DNA from: Tolypocladium sp. Sup5 PDA-1
Taxonomy: Eukaryota; Ascomycota; Sordariomycetes; Hypocreales; Ophiocordycipitaceae
Length of the DNA stretch: 64,000 nt
Direction of reading: 5' to 3'
Assembly (NCBI GenBank): GCA_000750105.3
Contig: JPHH03000043.1
Location: 62,001-126,000, forward strand
Position 1 is the first letter of the stretch, and each line of letters begins with the position of its first letter. The notes under the pieces were generated by a model, which saw nothing but the letters and a program-made list of their open reading frames with translations, had not been told where the DNA came from and did no database searches. This document shows, piece after piece, positions 43,396 through 54,015 of this stretch. Made by a program: the position numbers and the translations under genes.

Positions 43396-43801
43396 TTTGT
43401 TGAGGGAGAGCGAACACACCAAGGGCCGAGAGGAACGGGACATCGTGTAAAAGGAAAGGCAGTGCCTACCCAAGCAGACTAACAAGACTTTCACATGGTT
43501 CCTCAAAGTGTAAAGAACAAGAAGAGGCAGCGTAGGCAATCTCAAAAATGGGAGGAAAACTAAGAACTTGATTGCTAAGACCGTGAACAGATGGGGAACC
43601 ATCTGTTCTCGAGGCTCTAGATGCCCCTTATATGCCTACGTGCTATCTTAGTCCCTGGTCCTCCTCCATCTTTTTGTGGTTTTCTTCTTTTTTGATCCTC
43701 CTCAGTCTTTTTGTGGTTTCTTCTTTTCTGATCCTCCTCCGTCTTTTTGTGGTTTTCTTCTTTTCTGATCCGGGTTCTGTGCCAGCCGGTACCTCAACAA
43801 A
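43396..43801 (+). mobile_element. Non-autonomous terminal-inverted repeat or solo LTR, copy B
   Basis: 406 bp starting TTTGTTGAGG and ending CCTCAACAAA, a perfect 10-bp inverted repeat. It shares GAACACACCAAGGGCCGAG-type sequence with copy A near the start, and CTTTTTGTGGTTTTC near the end with copies A and C. No clear target-site duplication. Three 36-37 bp tandem units (43659-43770) form its 3' part. Confidence 0.75.
43659..43770. repeat. 36-37 bp tandem repeat, 3 copies
   Basis: Three successive units beginning TCCTCCTC and containing CTTTTTGTGGTTT, starting at 43659, 43696 and 43732, inside copy B. A single unit is present in copy C, so this is a local expansion. Confidence 0.85.
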
Positions 43802-43872
43802 CTACTTCATACTACCTGCTCGCTATGAACAGGTTCCCCCTTTTGCCATTTCCAGTAATGCGAGCTTCCGTC

Positions 43873-45351
43873 TTACTCAGTTGTGGGGTTCTCCGGCTGC
43901 TTAGGCTCGACATCGTCGTAGGTGATGGCCATATACTTGCCTGGGTAGTATTTGGCGACCCACATTTCAGCCAGCATACCCTTGGTAATATCTTTCAAGT
44001 AGTAGTTGATGGGAATGCCGGAGGTGCCTTCGGCCGCCTTCTTGATGTAGTCTTCGAGCGCAGTCATCATGGAGTTGATGTCAAGAATCTTGTTGGAGCC
44101 GTCGTCGATTTCTGCGAGCGCCGACAAGGCGGCTTTGACCTCGCCCGCCTTCATGGATACCATTTGCCCGCCTGTCCGCGCCGCATCTGCCGACTGCTTC
44201 ACGGTGTCCTGATCGGCAACGGTTGCGTTCTGAAGGGTCGCAAGCGCCTCCAAACTCGACTTGGGGTCGAAGTTCGCAAACTTTTCGACGCCCAATTTCA
44301 CTTCGTTGGCCACCATGGATGGAATCGCACCCATGCAGATCAGCGTGACGTGCGAGTTGATGTTTTGCGAGCTGAGCATGTTCTTGACGTCATTGGCAAT
44401 GGAGGTATTCACGCCAAACCCGCCTGAAGCCTTCGAGAACCACGCGCCCGCATCCATCTGCGCCTGCAGCGATGTCACGACGGTGGTCATCTTCTCGCTG
44501 ACAGACGTGCTGCTGGTGTTCAAGATATGAACCATGCCCACAAAGCTGGATCCAAACGTCATCCCAGAGATGATGCTGAATTTTTTGGCATTAGAACCGT
44601 CCGGATCATCCTGGCCGGCTAGTTCCATCATAGACTTGGTGCTCGTTGGGACTATTTTCTCGTCTTTGAAGAGATGATTCCAAACTTTGATGGCCTTGTC
44701 AACATTGAGCACAAACGGCGCGAGGATCGAGGCGTTTTTGTGCGTGCAAGAAACAGACAGCACCAGCGTGCCGGAGATGCTATGCTTGCTGGTTTGATCG
44801 CTGATCTGTTTCGAGGCGGATTGGCTCATCTGCGTCGAAACGTCTTTGCCCAACCAGCTCATCGAAGCGGACACGTATGAAGATATGCTGCCGGCAAACG
44901 AACTGGCGTCCTGCTGGTTGGTGTCCAAGGAGAAGTACTGCACATCCATGTTGATGGAGTCAGAGGCGAGCGGCATCGACTTGATCTGCGATTTGACGTA
45001 GTCCACCGGACTCTCCATCTGTACGTGGACGCCCTGAATTTGAGCGCGGAGAGGTTGGATCTGCTCTTCAGCGGTGACCTTTTCATCGGCATACTTGGCC
45101 GCCGCTCCCTCAATTTTGTCGTTTAACTTCGTTACGGACGCGTCGACCTTAGCCGTCCCGATACCGAGGTTGAGGAGTTCGGTCTTGGTCATGTCGAGAC
45201 TTCGCCTCGACGCCAAAAGCGTGTTGAGTTCTTCCTGAGCGGCATCCACAGGTGCTTGCAACCCCGAGATCTGCGTGACGAGTTGAAGCGCTTCATTGCT
45301 GACAATGTTGGCCAGCACAAGCTGGGGATCGTACGGGATCGTGGAAGGCAT
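43873..45351 (-). CDS. Unrecognised 492-aa protein, helical N-terminus
   Basis: Single-exon protein of 492 aa with no signal peptide. Residues 20-110 are helical and heptad-like (AQEELNTLLASRRSLDMTKT, AEEQIQPLRAQIQG). A Ser-rich segment and beta-type stretches follow (ISGTLVLSVSCTHKNAS). A Gly-rich core reads ISGMTFGSSFVGMVHILN then WFSKASGGFGVNTSIANDVK, and the end is a helical C-terminus. The core faintly recalls MACPF/SNTX-type pore-forming folds, but the signature is not met and this is only a hint. No function can be named. It lies between repeat copy B and a 53-bp minisatellite, in a block also containing the 610-aa coiled-coil gene. The TATA box is at 45523. Confidence 0.7.
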   Translation of the reverse strand: MPSTIPYDPQLVLANIVSNEALQLVTQISGLQAPVDAAQEELNTLLASRRSLDMTKTELLNLGIGTAKVDASVTKLNDKIEGAAAKYADEKVTAEEQIQPLRAQIQGVHVQMESPVDYVKSQIKSMPLASDSINMDVQYFSLDTNQQDASSFAGSISSYVSASMSWLGKDVSTQMSQSASKQISDQTSKHSISGTLVLSVSCTHKNASILAPFVLNVDKAIKVWNHLFKDEKIVPTSTKSMMELAGQDDPDGSNAKKFSIISGMTFGSSFVGMVHILNTSSTSVSEKMTTVVTSLQAQMDAGAWFSKASGGFGVNTSIANDVKNMLSSQNINSHVTLICMGAIPSMVANEVKLGVEKFANFDPKSSLEALATLQNATVADQDTVKQSADAARTGGQMVSMKAGEVKAALSALAEIDDGSNKILDINSMMTALEDYIKKAAEGTSGIPINYYLKDITKGMLAEMWVAKYYPGKYMAITYDDVEPKQPENPTTE

Positions 45352-45522
45352 GGTAACCGAAGACTTGGGTGAAAAGAGGGAGATAAAGTCAGAAAGATCT
45401 TCGCGACTGTGGCGTGTAAAAGCACTCCTTGTCTATCTGATGGGTAGGGCCAGAGTAGTTCTTTGGACTGAGCCTGCTTGATACTCAAGTTGCAACTAAA
45501 CTTTACTCGGGGGTCGCGAGGG

Positions 45523-45530
45523 TATATATA
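45523..45530 (-). promoter_or_regulatory. TATA box (TATATATA)
   Basis: TATATATA on the minus strand, 172 bp upstream of the ATG at 45351. Confidence 0.5.
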
Positions 45531-46613
45531 GTCGACGAAATCGCTCTATGTCAGCTCTTGACGGAGCAGCGGTTGCTGGCTGAGTCCCCAAGTGAGATGC
45601 CATGAAGCCCGACGCAAGAGTATCGTTTGATTACAGTCGTCCTTGCAAAGTTCGCCGACCCCTGTGTCTGCGGTCGTACTGGACGATGGGCTGACCCCTG
45701 GCTATTCCAATGACCCTTCGGATAGGGGTTGCGAAGCTGCAAATGGCTGCATTCCGAACAATCCGTTCTCGCCAGTCATCATCTTTCTTCCTCATTTCAG
45801 ATGAGCGCCAAGCAATAATATTGTCCGGTTCACCGTTCACCCCTTTCAGCTGGTTGTTGGCATGACAGGATGCTACCTGAATAGGCCGCTTTCAGCTGTT
45901 CACTTGAAGCAAGGCTAGCCCGAGTAAAGCGCCTTCCGTCATTGCCGTGACGAAACGAAAAATATGACCGGAATAGGCCACATGCGGGTGTCGTTATTTC
46001 GAAGACAAAAAGAAAGGGCAAGGACCGTGTGTTTACAAAGAAGGTAGCCGGATGCTAGAAATACCCGTGGAACTACGTCCGAAAGCTTAGCGTAGCTCTA
46101 ACACTTGAGATACTCATGTGTCTACTCCCTGAATGGTCACTGTATTAGTGCTCAGCACCAGACTTCACTACGTGGATGGGCTAATATTGAGTGGGCGGCC
46201 CAAAACTACCTTACCCCTATTACACAAACTACCCAAATGGTAGAGTTGGGTACCCAAAAGCATACGTTTATGGAAATGTCCATACTTATTAGGTGTTGGT
46301 GTGGGGTTTGGACTAAGCTGAACGGCTGAACGATCCAAGCTGAAGTGAGCGGTACGGACGTTAAGCAACGCCATCCAGTCCATGGATGGTCCAGTCAGTG
46401 CCCAGGGGCCTCCTCCGGCCCAAGAGCCAACGCTACTCAATCACACGCAGTCACACGGTGATGCCTTCTTGTGAGGAGATTCGCTCAAGTCTAAACACGC
46501 AGGGCCTGTGAACGCGTTACCTCAAAGACGTGGTTGGCCTATCCAAATTTCACCGTTCCCCTCCCACCGGACTCGCCCTGGCTGACGGCACAGGACGTCG
46601 GCTGAATGTGAGC

Positions 46614-46837
46614 AGCTGAATAGAACAGGGAAGTACAGGATAAAACGGCACTATTGTCTTGAGATGAGCTGAATAGAACAGGGAAGGACAGGATAAGACG
46701 GCACTATTACCTTGAGAAGAGCTGGATAGAACAGGGAAGGACAGGATAAGACGGCACTATTGTCTTGAGATGAGCTGAATAGAACAGGAAAGGAAATGGT
46801 AAGACGACACTATTGCCTTGAGATCAGCTGAACTGCA
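46614..46837. repeat. 53-bp minisatellite, 4.2 copies
   Basis: Units begin AGCTGAATAGAACAGGGAAG at 46614, 46667, 46720 and 46773, with a partial unit at 46826. Spacing is exactly 53 bp. Units differ at a few sites, and the fourth is the most diverged. Confidence 0.92.
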
Positions 46838-47236
46838 TGCTGCAATGCCCTCAAGAAGCCATGGCGAGCTGGAGAGCATCCCTCCGCCGTGCTCATCTCG
46901 ACGTGTTGTCCAATCACTGGTGAACAGTTATACAAGCCACCCCGGCGGCATGTCGGTGCGCACGATAGTGGACAGGCCGCAGGCAAGGCCGCCTTGACCT
47001 TGTGACTACGGCACTGCTTGTCGGTGTCTAGAGCACGTGGTGACATGAAGCCGGGCTGATAGCCATAGGTTTTTCATCTCCCCACAAGTTTCACGACTAT
47101 ACAAGGCTTACCGTACGCACTTATTCACCTGTGAACAACTCTGAAGCCATAGTTTTGTTTTCAACACATTGCCTTTACTTGAACCTACCTTTACCAAACC
47201 TCATTCCCATTACAATCTTCTCAGACTGCACCCAAG

Positions 47237-49200
47237 ATGTTCATCTACACTGGAAAACTCCAGTGGCTACACTATGGCCAGGACGAACTTTTCGTCGTGG
47301 TCCTGCCGAACGGTCCCGTCCGTGTAGGGGATACAGTCTATTTGTATTTCCAGTGGACTGTCGATGCAAAGGGCGTCAAGAAAACCAAGTTGTTCCAAAG
47401 CCTGAACGTCGATAAGGTAGCCAAAGCCGAGAATGGCGACGACACCTTCCAGCTCTCACATGGGTATTACTCCTGGGAGATTCAGTCGCAACAGGGGTAT
47501 CAGAGGATCACTGTCAACATGTCCAACCAAGACGGCCACAAGAGCGCCATGAGCCTGAACCGCACGTACCAGCCCAAGAGGGAGGTGTCGACTGATCCAG
47601 CTCGCATCTGGACCGGAAATTTGGACTGGCCCCAGTACGCCACCGACGAGCTGTTCATTGTCATTGTGCCTGATGGCTTCGGGGATGACAAGCCCATCCT
47701 GGCCTTCTGGCAGTGGACCGTGAACGCGGACGACAAGCCCAAGTTCCCCTGCCTTCTCAACGGCGTCCAGCAGGCCGAGAGCCCTTCTGAGGACGTGCTC
47801 AAGTTTACCTTCACCGACTACTACACCATGACCTGCACCTGGGACGAGAAGACGGAGAAGCTGGCCATAAACATGCAGGAGCCCCAGAAGCACGGGCAAC
47901 ACATTGGGCCATTCAACCTGACGGCTCTCGTCGAACATCATTCGGAGTAAGTTTGCTCACCCTCGTCCCCTGTCATATGGACATCATCGCTTACTGATGG
48001 TTTGTTGGGAAAACAGGGGTATCACCGCACCCGAGCTCCCGGCGGGTAAGGCCGAGATCGAGGTCCGCTATCCCCAGGCGGAACCCGCACTCGCTCGTAT
48101 CCATACGCCTATGCCTTTCCCGCACACGCTAGTCGAAACGTTGACGCACACCGCGGCATTCCTGGACGAGGCAGGCTATCTGGCCAAGTATGCCGTCGAT
48201 GTACGTACAAAAACAGTTCCCTCTCCTCCCCGCTGCATGGACAATGCTGACTCCTTCGCAGCGATACCATACTCTGGACAAGTCGTATCATGCTCTGCTC
48301 ACGCAGACCGACGAATTAAACGGCCAAATCCGTGAACTGATGGGCGAGGTTCGCCAGCTGACGGTCGTGGGCGACAACAAGAAGAAGGAGATCGACAGCC
48401 TCCAGAGAAAGCTGGCCGAGTCGCTTGACGCGGCCGCCAAGAAGGAAGCTGAGCTCACGCAGCAGGTCCAGGACCTCCAAAAGGCTTCGGCCAAGGAGAA
48501 GAAGCACGATGCAGAGGACCACAATGCCCTCGACACGGCCCACGAGCAGATCCAGAAGGAGCAAGATGCCAGGGCCAAGGTTGAGAAACAGGTGGTCACG
48601 CTGCAGTTCGCCCTGAGTGAGAGCCAGAGACGCATTCTGCAGCTCCAGGCTCAGGACTTCGAGCTGGTCAACGAGATCAGCCATCTCCGTGGCCAGCTGG
48701 ACGCGGAGAAAGCCCACAATGCCGAGCTCGAGGGGCGGGTCGGCGACCTGGAAGCCAAGGTGGCGGTGCTGGAGAATGACGCCGCAGCGATGAAGAAGAC
48801 GCTGGTGCGCACCACCGAGGACCTGACGCAGGCTCAGGCAGACGCCGACGCCAAGGACAAGGTCATCGATGGCCTCAGGAACGACGTGACGGCCATCAAG
48901 AAGGACCGCGACGCCAAGGAGAAGGCCTACGAGGAGCTCCAGAAGAGCACCAGCGCCACCATCCAGGCCCTCGAGGACCAGATCGCCAAGCTGAAGGTTA
49001 AATGGCCGTTCTCCGACTTTCCAGACTTTCCCGATTTTCCTGACGGGTCGTCGTTCCCCAATCCATTCCCCGATGGATCAATCCCCAATCCCTTCCCCGA
49101 CGGGTTCTTCCCCCCTCATACCTTTCCGCCGCCGCCGCAGCAGCAGCAGCAGACCACCGACGACCCCGTGGACGCAATCAGGAAGGCCTTGGGCCAATAG
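47237..49200 (+). CDS. Unrecognised 610-aa protein: duplicated beta domain, coiled coil, Pro/Phe tail
   Basis: Three exons with introns 47947-48016 and 48201-48261; the sum of 1833 nt keeps frame. Residues about 1-110 and 120-235 are two copies of one beta-rich domain. Compare YTGKLQWLHYGQDELFVVV with WTGNLDWPQYATDELFIVI, and YLYFQWTVDAKG with LAFWQWTVNADD. A linker follows, then about 230 residues of continuous heptad coiled coil (residues 310-545, e.g. LNGQIRELMGEVRQL and LEGRVGDLEAKVAVLENDAA). The tail repeats NPFPDG and FPDFPD, then a poly-Q stretch and an amphipathic end. There is no signal peptide or membrane segment. I know no named family with this order. It may be a lectin-like or self-assembling protein; no function is claimed. 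Confidence 0.75.
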
Positions 49201-50883
49201 GCTCATATGACGATGTCGGTAAATTGTTGATATCTATGAAAGTCATTTTTACTTAGCTCAATCTGCAATGATACATTTTGTTGGGGTGACGGAACAGACC
49301 CCGGATCAACGAAGAAAAAATTATGAAAACCACAAAAAGACGGAGGAAGACCAGGGGTTTGGAGGTACATAGACATGTAAGGGGTATCTGTGGCTGCAAG
49401 AACAGATAGTCCCCTATGATCATTCAGTCTTAGCAATCAAGCCCTTGGTTTTCTTCCCATTTTTGAGCACGGCCGCTTGCCGTCGCTTATTGCTTATTTT
49501 TACTTGGATACCTATGTGATGGTTTTGCTATTGCTGCGTGGGCAGTACCGTCCTTCCCGCTTACACGACGTCCTATTGCACTCGGTCCTTGGTGTGTTTG
49601 TTCTCCCTCTATCCTAGTAGCCAAGAATCGGCTCCAGTCTTGGTAGACCCACCAGACTCGTATCATCGTATGTTCTATACCCGCACTGCGCGTAGCATCA
49701 ACAACGGTCTAGAAGCCTGAAGTTGTCCTTATCCTGCAACACGCTTCGAAGAGCACAAACACGGCGGGAGAGGCAGAGAAACACTCGCACTCACCAGCCA
49801 TACACCAGACATAGGACACCACCACTTGTAATACTCGCCAGCCATCGGAAAAGGTTGGACGGTCTTCTAATTCATTGGACCCGTGATCCTGGTTGTCTTG
49901 ATAACTCGTGCCCATGTCTCATGGTAACGTCGAGGACCTTGACCAACAAACACACCCACTAGTACTGCCTTCTTAAAACACTTCTAGGGTTACAGTGAAA
50001 CCCTACCTTACATCTTACCCGTCCGCCTAAGTAATGGAAGCTGACGTACGATCGGCAGTTTGGGCCATCCGCTCGTCTGATGGCAGATTCACGATGACGA
50101 GGATACAAAACGTCTTGTCGATATAGGGCTAGCGAAGCATATTCCACGGGGTTCTGGGCTACATTCTAAAGCTTCTCCCACTCCAGTGATTCAAACAGTG
50201 TAAATTTCGCCGCCTGATTGCTTGTCGGCTTCTCGTGAGCTGCCGGACCTTGACTGCTTCTGACAGCCAACTTGCTAACAAATGCAGATCATGTTAATTA
50301 ATACTCGAATACGTACACCAGAGTTATACAGTGGTAATTCCAATAGACTTTTCGTCAGTGGCAGATCAGCGCGCTGTCAGTGTTGCTGATAGATGCCCTT
50401 GCACCCACCTCCACTCCCTCACAACACGCATTAACAAATATACGACTACCCACCACCATCACTATACTCGATTATACATCACCAGTCGCCAGCGCCTACA
50501 AAGGCTGCACCCGCGGTGTGATGCTGAACACCCGAGACCTGTTGTTTGCAGTAACAAAGGTATCACGTGACGTGGCGTCGCGCCAGTTGCTGCGCCCCTC
50601 ATCGAAAGGCAAAATGAGCACATGCTCTGCACATGTCCGTACGACTCATCCTTCTTATCCTGCGCCTACGACCACGAGACAACGGCATATGCTGCTTTTT
50701 GTCGACGTTTATGTACGCTGCCTCTCGTCCAAGACGCCTCTCAATTATATGATTGCCGGTGCACGGATAGTCTCGACCAGTAGACTGCGCATCCACGGAG
50801 ACCTTCGAATAATTGGTCGCCGCTGGCAACAATCACTTGAGAATATCCAGGACCAACCCGTCCGTTCCAAGAAGCCACACAAA
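49201..50883. other. Intergenic with repeat copy C
   Basis: About 1.7 kb. It holds repeat copy C at 49277-49615 and the promoter of the next small gene. The upstream extension of that gene's frame (from 50380) looks non-coding. Confidence 0.5.
49277..49615 (-). mobile_element. Non-autonomous terminal-inverted repeat or solo LTR, copy C (inverted)
   Basis: Reverse-oriented relative of copies A and B. It starts TTTGTTGGGG, has CCCCGGATC, AACCACAAAAAGACGGAGGA and, near the other end, CTCGGTCCTTGGTGTGTT with CTCCCTC. The far terminus is degraded. At about 340 bp it is the shortest copy and has a single CACAAAAAG unit. Confidence 0.65.
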
Positions 50884-51302
50884 ATGACGAACAACAATCA
50901 AACCCCATCAAGTCCCGACCGAAAAAGTCCCGCAAATGGAAGTAGGGACAACGAATGCAAGCCACCCTCTCATACCGAATCCACTGGTGAGGACATGACG
51001 AACCGGACTGGCTGTGACAAGGAGAATATCTCTATCGACGAGTCAGGTGTCAAACCGGGCAAAGTCGATTTCGAAGAAATCTTCGCACGGGTTGAGAAGG
51101 AGAATAAAGAAATGACCAAGGAGCAGCTCGAGGCTAAGTATCCTTGGATGAGTGCGTACTCAAATTTTACTCATGAGAGAATCGCCTTTTACTGAACTAA
51201 AAAAACCCTCTAGAACGATCACTACCAAGACCAGTCAACTCCAATGTGGCAATGGCTGCAGTGGAGGAACTTTTTGATGGTTCGGACCGCGAGAATGATT
51301 GA
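50884..51302 (+). CDS. Small hydrophilic protein, function unknown
   Basis: Predicted 118 aa in two exons, with an intron at 51152-51213 (GTGCGT donor, CTCTAG acceptor). The N-terminal half is low-complexity (MTNNNQTPSSPDRKSPANG). The second half is charged and helical (VDFEEIFARVEKENKEMTKE) and the end is acidic. Unspliced, the frame stops at 51193 after SNFTHERIAFY; the spliced form reads KRSLPRPVN onward. The start in AAAATGACG has a good context. It converges with the 65-aa gene. No family recognised. Confidence 0.5.
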
Positions 51303-51484
51303 GACGCCGCGCATCACCTACATGGCGCTGTGGCATCGTACCTAGCAGCATGGCCTGGGAGTGATTCATAGTCCATTCCCATGGAACACGACCCAGAATC
51401 CCCACCATACCATCCCCCGTCCGCCAAGGAAAACACGCAAATGATAAAGGGGGCCCAATCCAGTCCAGACTTTCGATGCTCCTC

Positions 51485-51753
51485 TCATTGCCGATGTTCG
51501 TCCTTCTTTGCTTCCGATTCCTGACCAGAGTTTGTCTTGGAAGGAGGCTCTTGAGAACGCTTTTCGGCCTCTACTATTGCTTTTTCCGCCACGGCTGGGT
51601 CTACCACATGTGGTTTGCCGTGTTTCTCTGTTTCCACCGGAGAAAAATTATGATTAGTCGACGATGTATCGGTAGCGCGTATCAGTGGACAGACATACTG
51701 ACGAAGTTTGGATCTGGTGGCTGGTTAAAGGCCCGGTCAAACGGGGAACCCAT
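51485..51753 (-). CDS. 65-aa hydrophilic protein in two exons
   Basis: Exon 1 is 51699-51753 (MGSPFDRAFNQPPDPNFV) and exon 2 is 51485-51627. The 71-bp intron at 51628-51698 has a GTATGT donor, a CGACTAATC branch region and an AAACAG acceptor. The coding sum of 198 nt is in frame. The product is charged and helical in the second half (AVAEKAIVEAEKRSQEPPSK) with no signal peptide. It is too short for a usual open-frame cut-off. The splice signals and protein-like composition are the only support; no family is recognised. Confidence 0.5.
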
Positions 51754-52976
51754 GATGAATGAATGATTCGACTAATCGTCGGGTATCCGGGAGCAAGAGT
51801 CAATGTTTGTTTGTTGATCAGGATGAAGGTCTGAGGGAAACGTGCGAGGATTACCCCGTTTATGAATGATTCGGTCTCTCATGGATTTTCTCAATTCATC
51901 CAATCTCACCAGTGAGCTTCCAATTTCGGAGTGTCATGTTCTCATTCGCCAAGCACGGCCTTTGATGGGACCCCCAGCTGGCTGAAAGGGTGTGATGACG
52001 AGACTACTCCATACCTTGACTTCCAATCCCCGGTCGTAAGTAGGCGCGGGGTGAGTATTCAGGGTTCTAATTCAGTAAGACCCTAGGTTCGCCGCTGAGC
52101 TGAATATGCACCACGAACTGTGGACCAGGCGATGCTTACACTGCATTCACAGGGTCAGCCAATACCTTACTCTGGCCCGAAGCAACAGTACTAACTCATA
52201 AGAGACGTACAGGTGAAAATTCAGCTCATGATTGGTATTGGAGCGTACGCCCACTGAAGGTCACGCATTCAAAAAGCTCAAACGCATGGTGATAGGCTAT
52301 GAGGGCGTGTAGAAGAACTATTGTAGCGATATGTGATGTAGTGGGCATTTACTGGAGTGGTTGGTTTCGGCCTGCAGAAGAATGCGTAAGCGTTTACAGA
52401 TTAGGCGAAAATCTGAAGGAGCTGAAAGAACTGGGTGAGCTGAAAGAGCCGAGAGCTGCAACATCGACCACTCAGGACCATGCGACTTCACCCTGCCTCA
52501 AAATAATGTTGGTGTGGTCATAACATCACACTACCAAGTTAGGAGATACGTGCGCGCACCTAGACAGCTGAACTACGGCCATGATGTTTGTGTCCTAGTA
52601 TGTACTACTCAGCTCCGTAAGCAAAAGCCTCTTTTCTCACGGCCGCATATGTTTTGGCCACCCATATGTGTTTACATGTACTTTAGAACATTACTCGAAT
52701 CGTGGGTATAGAGTCAGGGATATGTATAGGTACTTAGGTATGATGCAACCAAGTATCTGCTGCCAATGTTAACCCCCCAAGAGCATTTCCGCGCACAACC
52801 CGGACACTGCGGGAGACACACGAACAGCCTGAATTCTGACGATCATCACGAAATCTATATATGGACACATTTCCCTCTTGTGGTTTTGTGAAAAGGATTT
52901 TCCCCTTTCCATTCAGACCACACAAACCAAGCCAAGATATTGTCTTCTCGCATGCCGACCAAACCATTTCCACATC
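51754..52976. other. Intergenic region
   Basis: About 1.2 kb without recognised gene or relic. Short CTGAAAGA-type repeats lie near 52415-52450. The final 120 bp (CTATATATGG near 52855) should be the promoter of the next gene. Confidence 0.5.
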
Positions 52977-54015
52977 ATGGCTACTGTGACTACAAAGGCC
53001 CAGACATCCTGGGTCAACACCTTTGACGGCGGACCGTACACGTCTTTCAAAATGGTCGACTACATGCTCTCCAAAGCTAACAAGGCATCATATGAGGACT
53101 TGGTGAAGAATCCCAAGGTCGCAAAAAACATCTCCAAGCAGGATATCGAAAAGGACGACATGAACAAGGGCCTTCTTTTCGACACTTGGGGGTCCAAGAC
53201 CGGGCGCTGCACTTCTTTCGCGGTCAAAATTACCGCGGAACTTGTGAAAGCCAATCCAGGCGTGTTCGACTTCCAAATCTACGATCTCAAGGGCCACCGA
53301 GTCGCTCGTTGCATAAAGACTGGTGTCCTGATTGACTCCAGTTCGTGGGTCGGTGCCTTCATTTTGAAAGAAGGCGAATGGAAAAGCTTCGAGGACGGTA
53401 CTACGAGTGCGAAGTGGAAGTGGATCAACAAGAAGTCCAAATTTGAGAGAGACGGCACAGTGGTAAGCGAACATTAGGGTCCCTTTCAGCATCGCCGAAT
53501 TGTTTTGACTTGCTAATGCGACCGTTGATTTGATGTAGAAATCTTCGTCGACTGTCATCACCCCTAAAGAGGCAATGGCAATTTGTCTGACAGAAGTTGC
53601 GGAAAGGCCGACTGTTCTTACCTTATTCCGGTACGTTGGCTCATCTCTCCACTCCCCTTTGGCTCTAGGTCCACTATAAAGGTCCCTGCTAAACAAATTT
53701 CAATTTGAAAGGTCCTTTTCCAATGGAAAGGCAGGATTTCACGGTATGTTTTCCTGGGTGTTTAACAAAAAACGCCTGGAGATGACGCCTGATCTCGAGA
53801 AGAGAAAGTCCAAGCTTGTCATCATCTGGGGTGAAAAAGGCACCGTTGCAGATAATGAGACATGTGTGGTCAATTTCGCCCAGTTTGTCATGAACTACGG
53901 AGGCCCGCACTGGAAAGAACAGCTCAAAGCGGACGGCAGTGAGAAAATCAACGAAGGAATTTGGGAGGCTGCTAACAAACTATGGGGCTATCCAAAATAT
54001 AAAGAAGAGAAGTAG
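52977..54015 (+). CDS. Putative transglutaminase-like / cysteine-peptidase-fold protein
   Basis: Protein of 293 aa in three exons, with introns 53463-53538 and 53631-53711; the sum is 882 nt. A possible catalytic triad is visible. The Cys is in GSKTGRCTSFAVKITAEL (about residue 80), at the start of a helix. The His is in YDLKGHRVARC and the Asp in VLIDSSSWVG about 15 residues later. This Cys-His-Asp order and spacing is that of papain-like and transglutaminase-like folds. The family match is my inference. There is no signal peptide. The start MATVTTKAQTSW lies 100 bp downstream of a TATA-like element. Neighbours give no pathway clue. Confidence 0.65.

Larger units (their letters stand above)
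40811..43872. other. Repeat-bearing intergenic region
   Basis: About 3 kb with no intact gene. It holds repeat copies A and B (separate entries). The DNA between them, 41525-43395, has no convincing coding signal. Confidence 0.5.
45352..47236. other. Intergenic with minisatellite
   Basis: About 1.9 kb between divergent genes. It holds the TATA box at 45523, a 53-bp minisatellite at 46614-46837 and the promoter of the next gene. No gene is recognised. Confidence 0.55.

Noticed and set aside
43747..44427. 226-codon plus-strand open frame
   Set aside because: Antisense to the C-terminus of the 492-aa gene and running into repeat copy B.
50380..50883. N-terminal extension of the 118-aa gene
   Set aside because: Sequence before ATG 50884 looks like promoter and leader; the downstream ATG has the better context.
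51476..51766. 96-codon plus-strand hydrophobic open frame
   Set aside because: Antisense to the spliced 65-aa gene; its Phe/Leu/Cys richness is the mirror of Lys/Glu codons.
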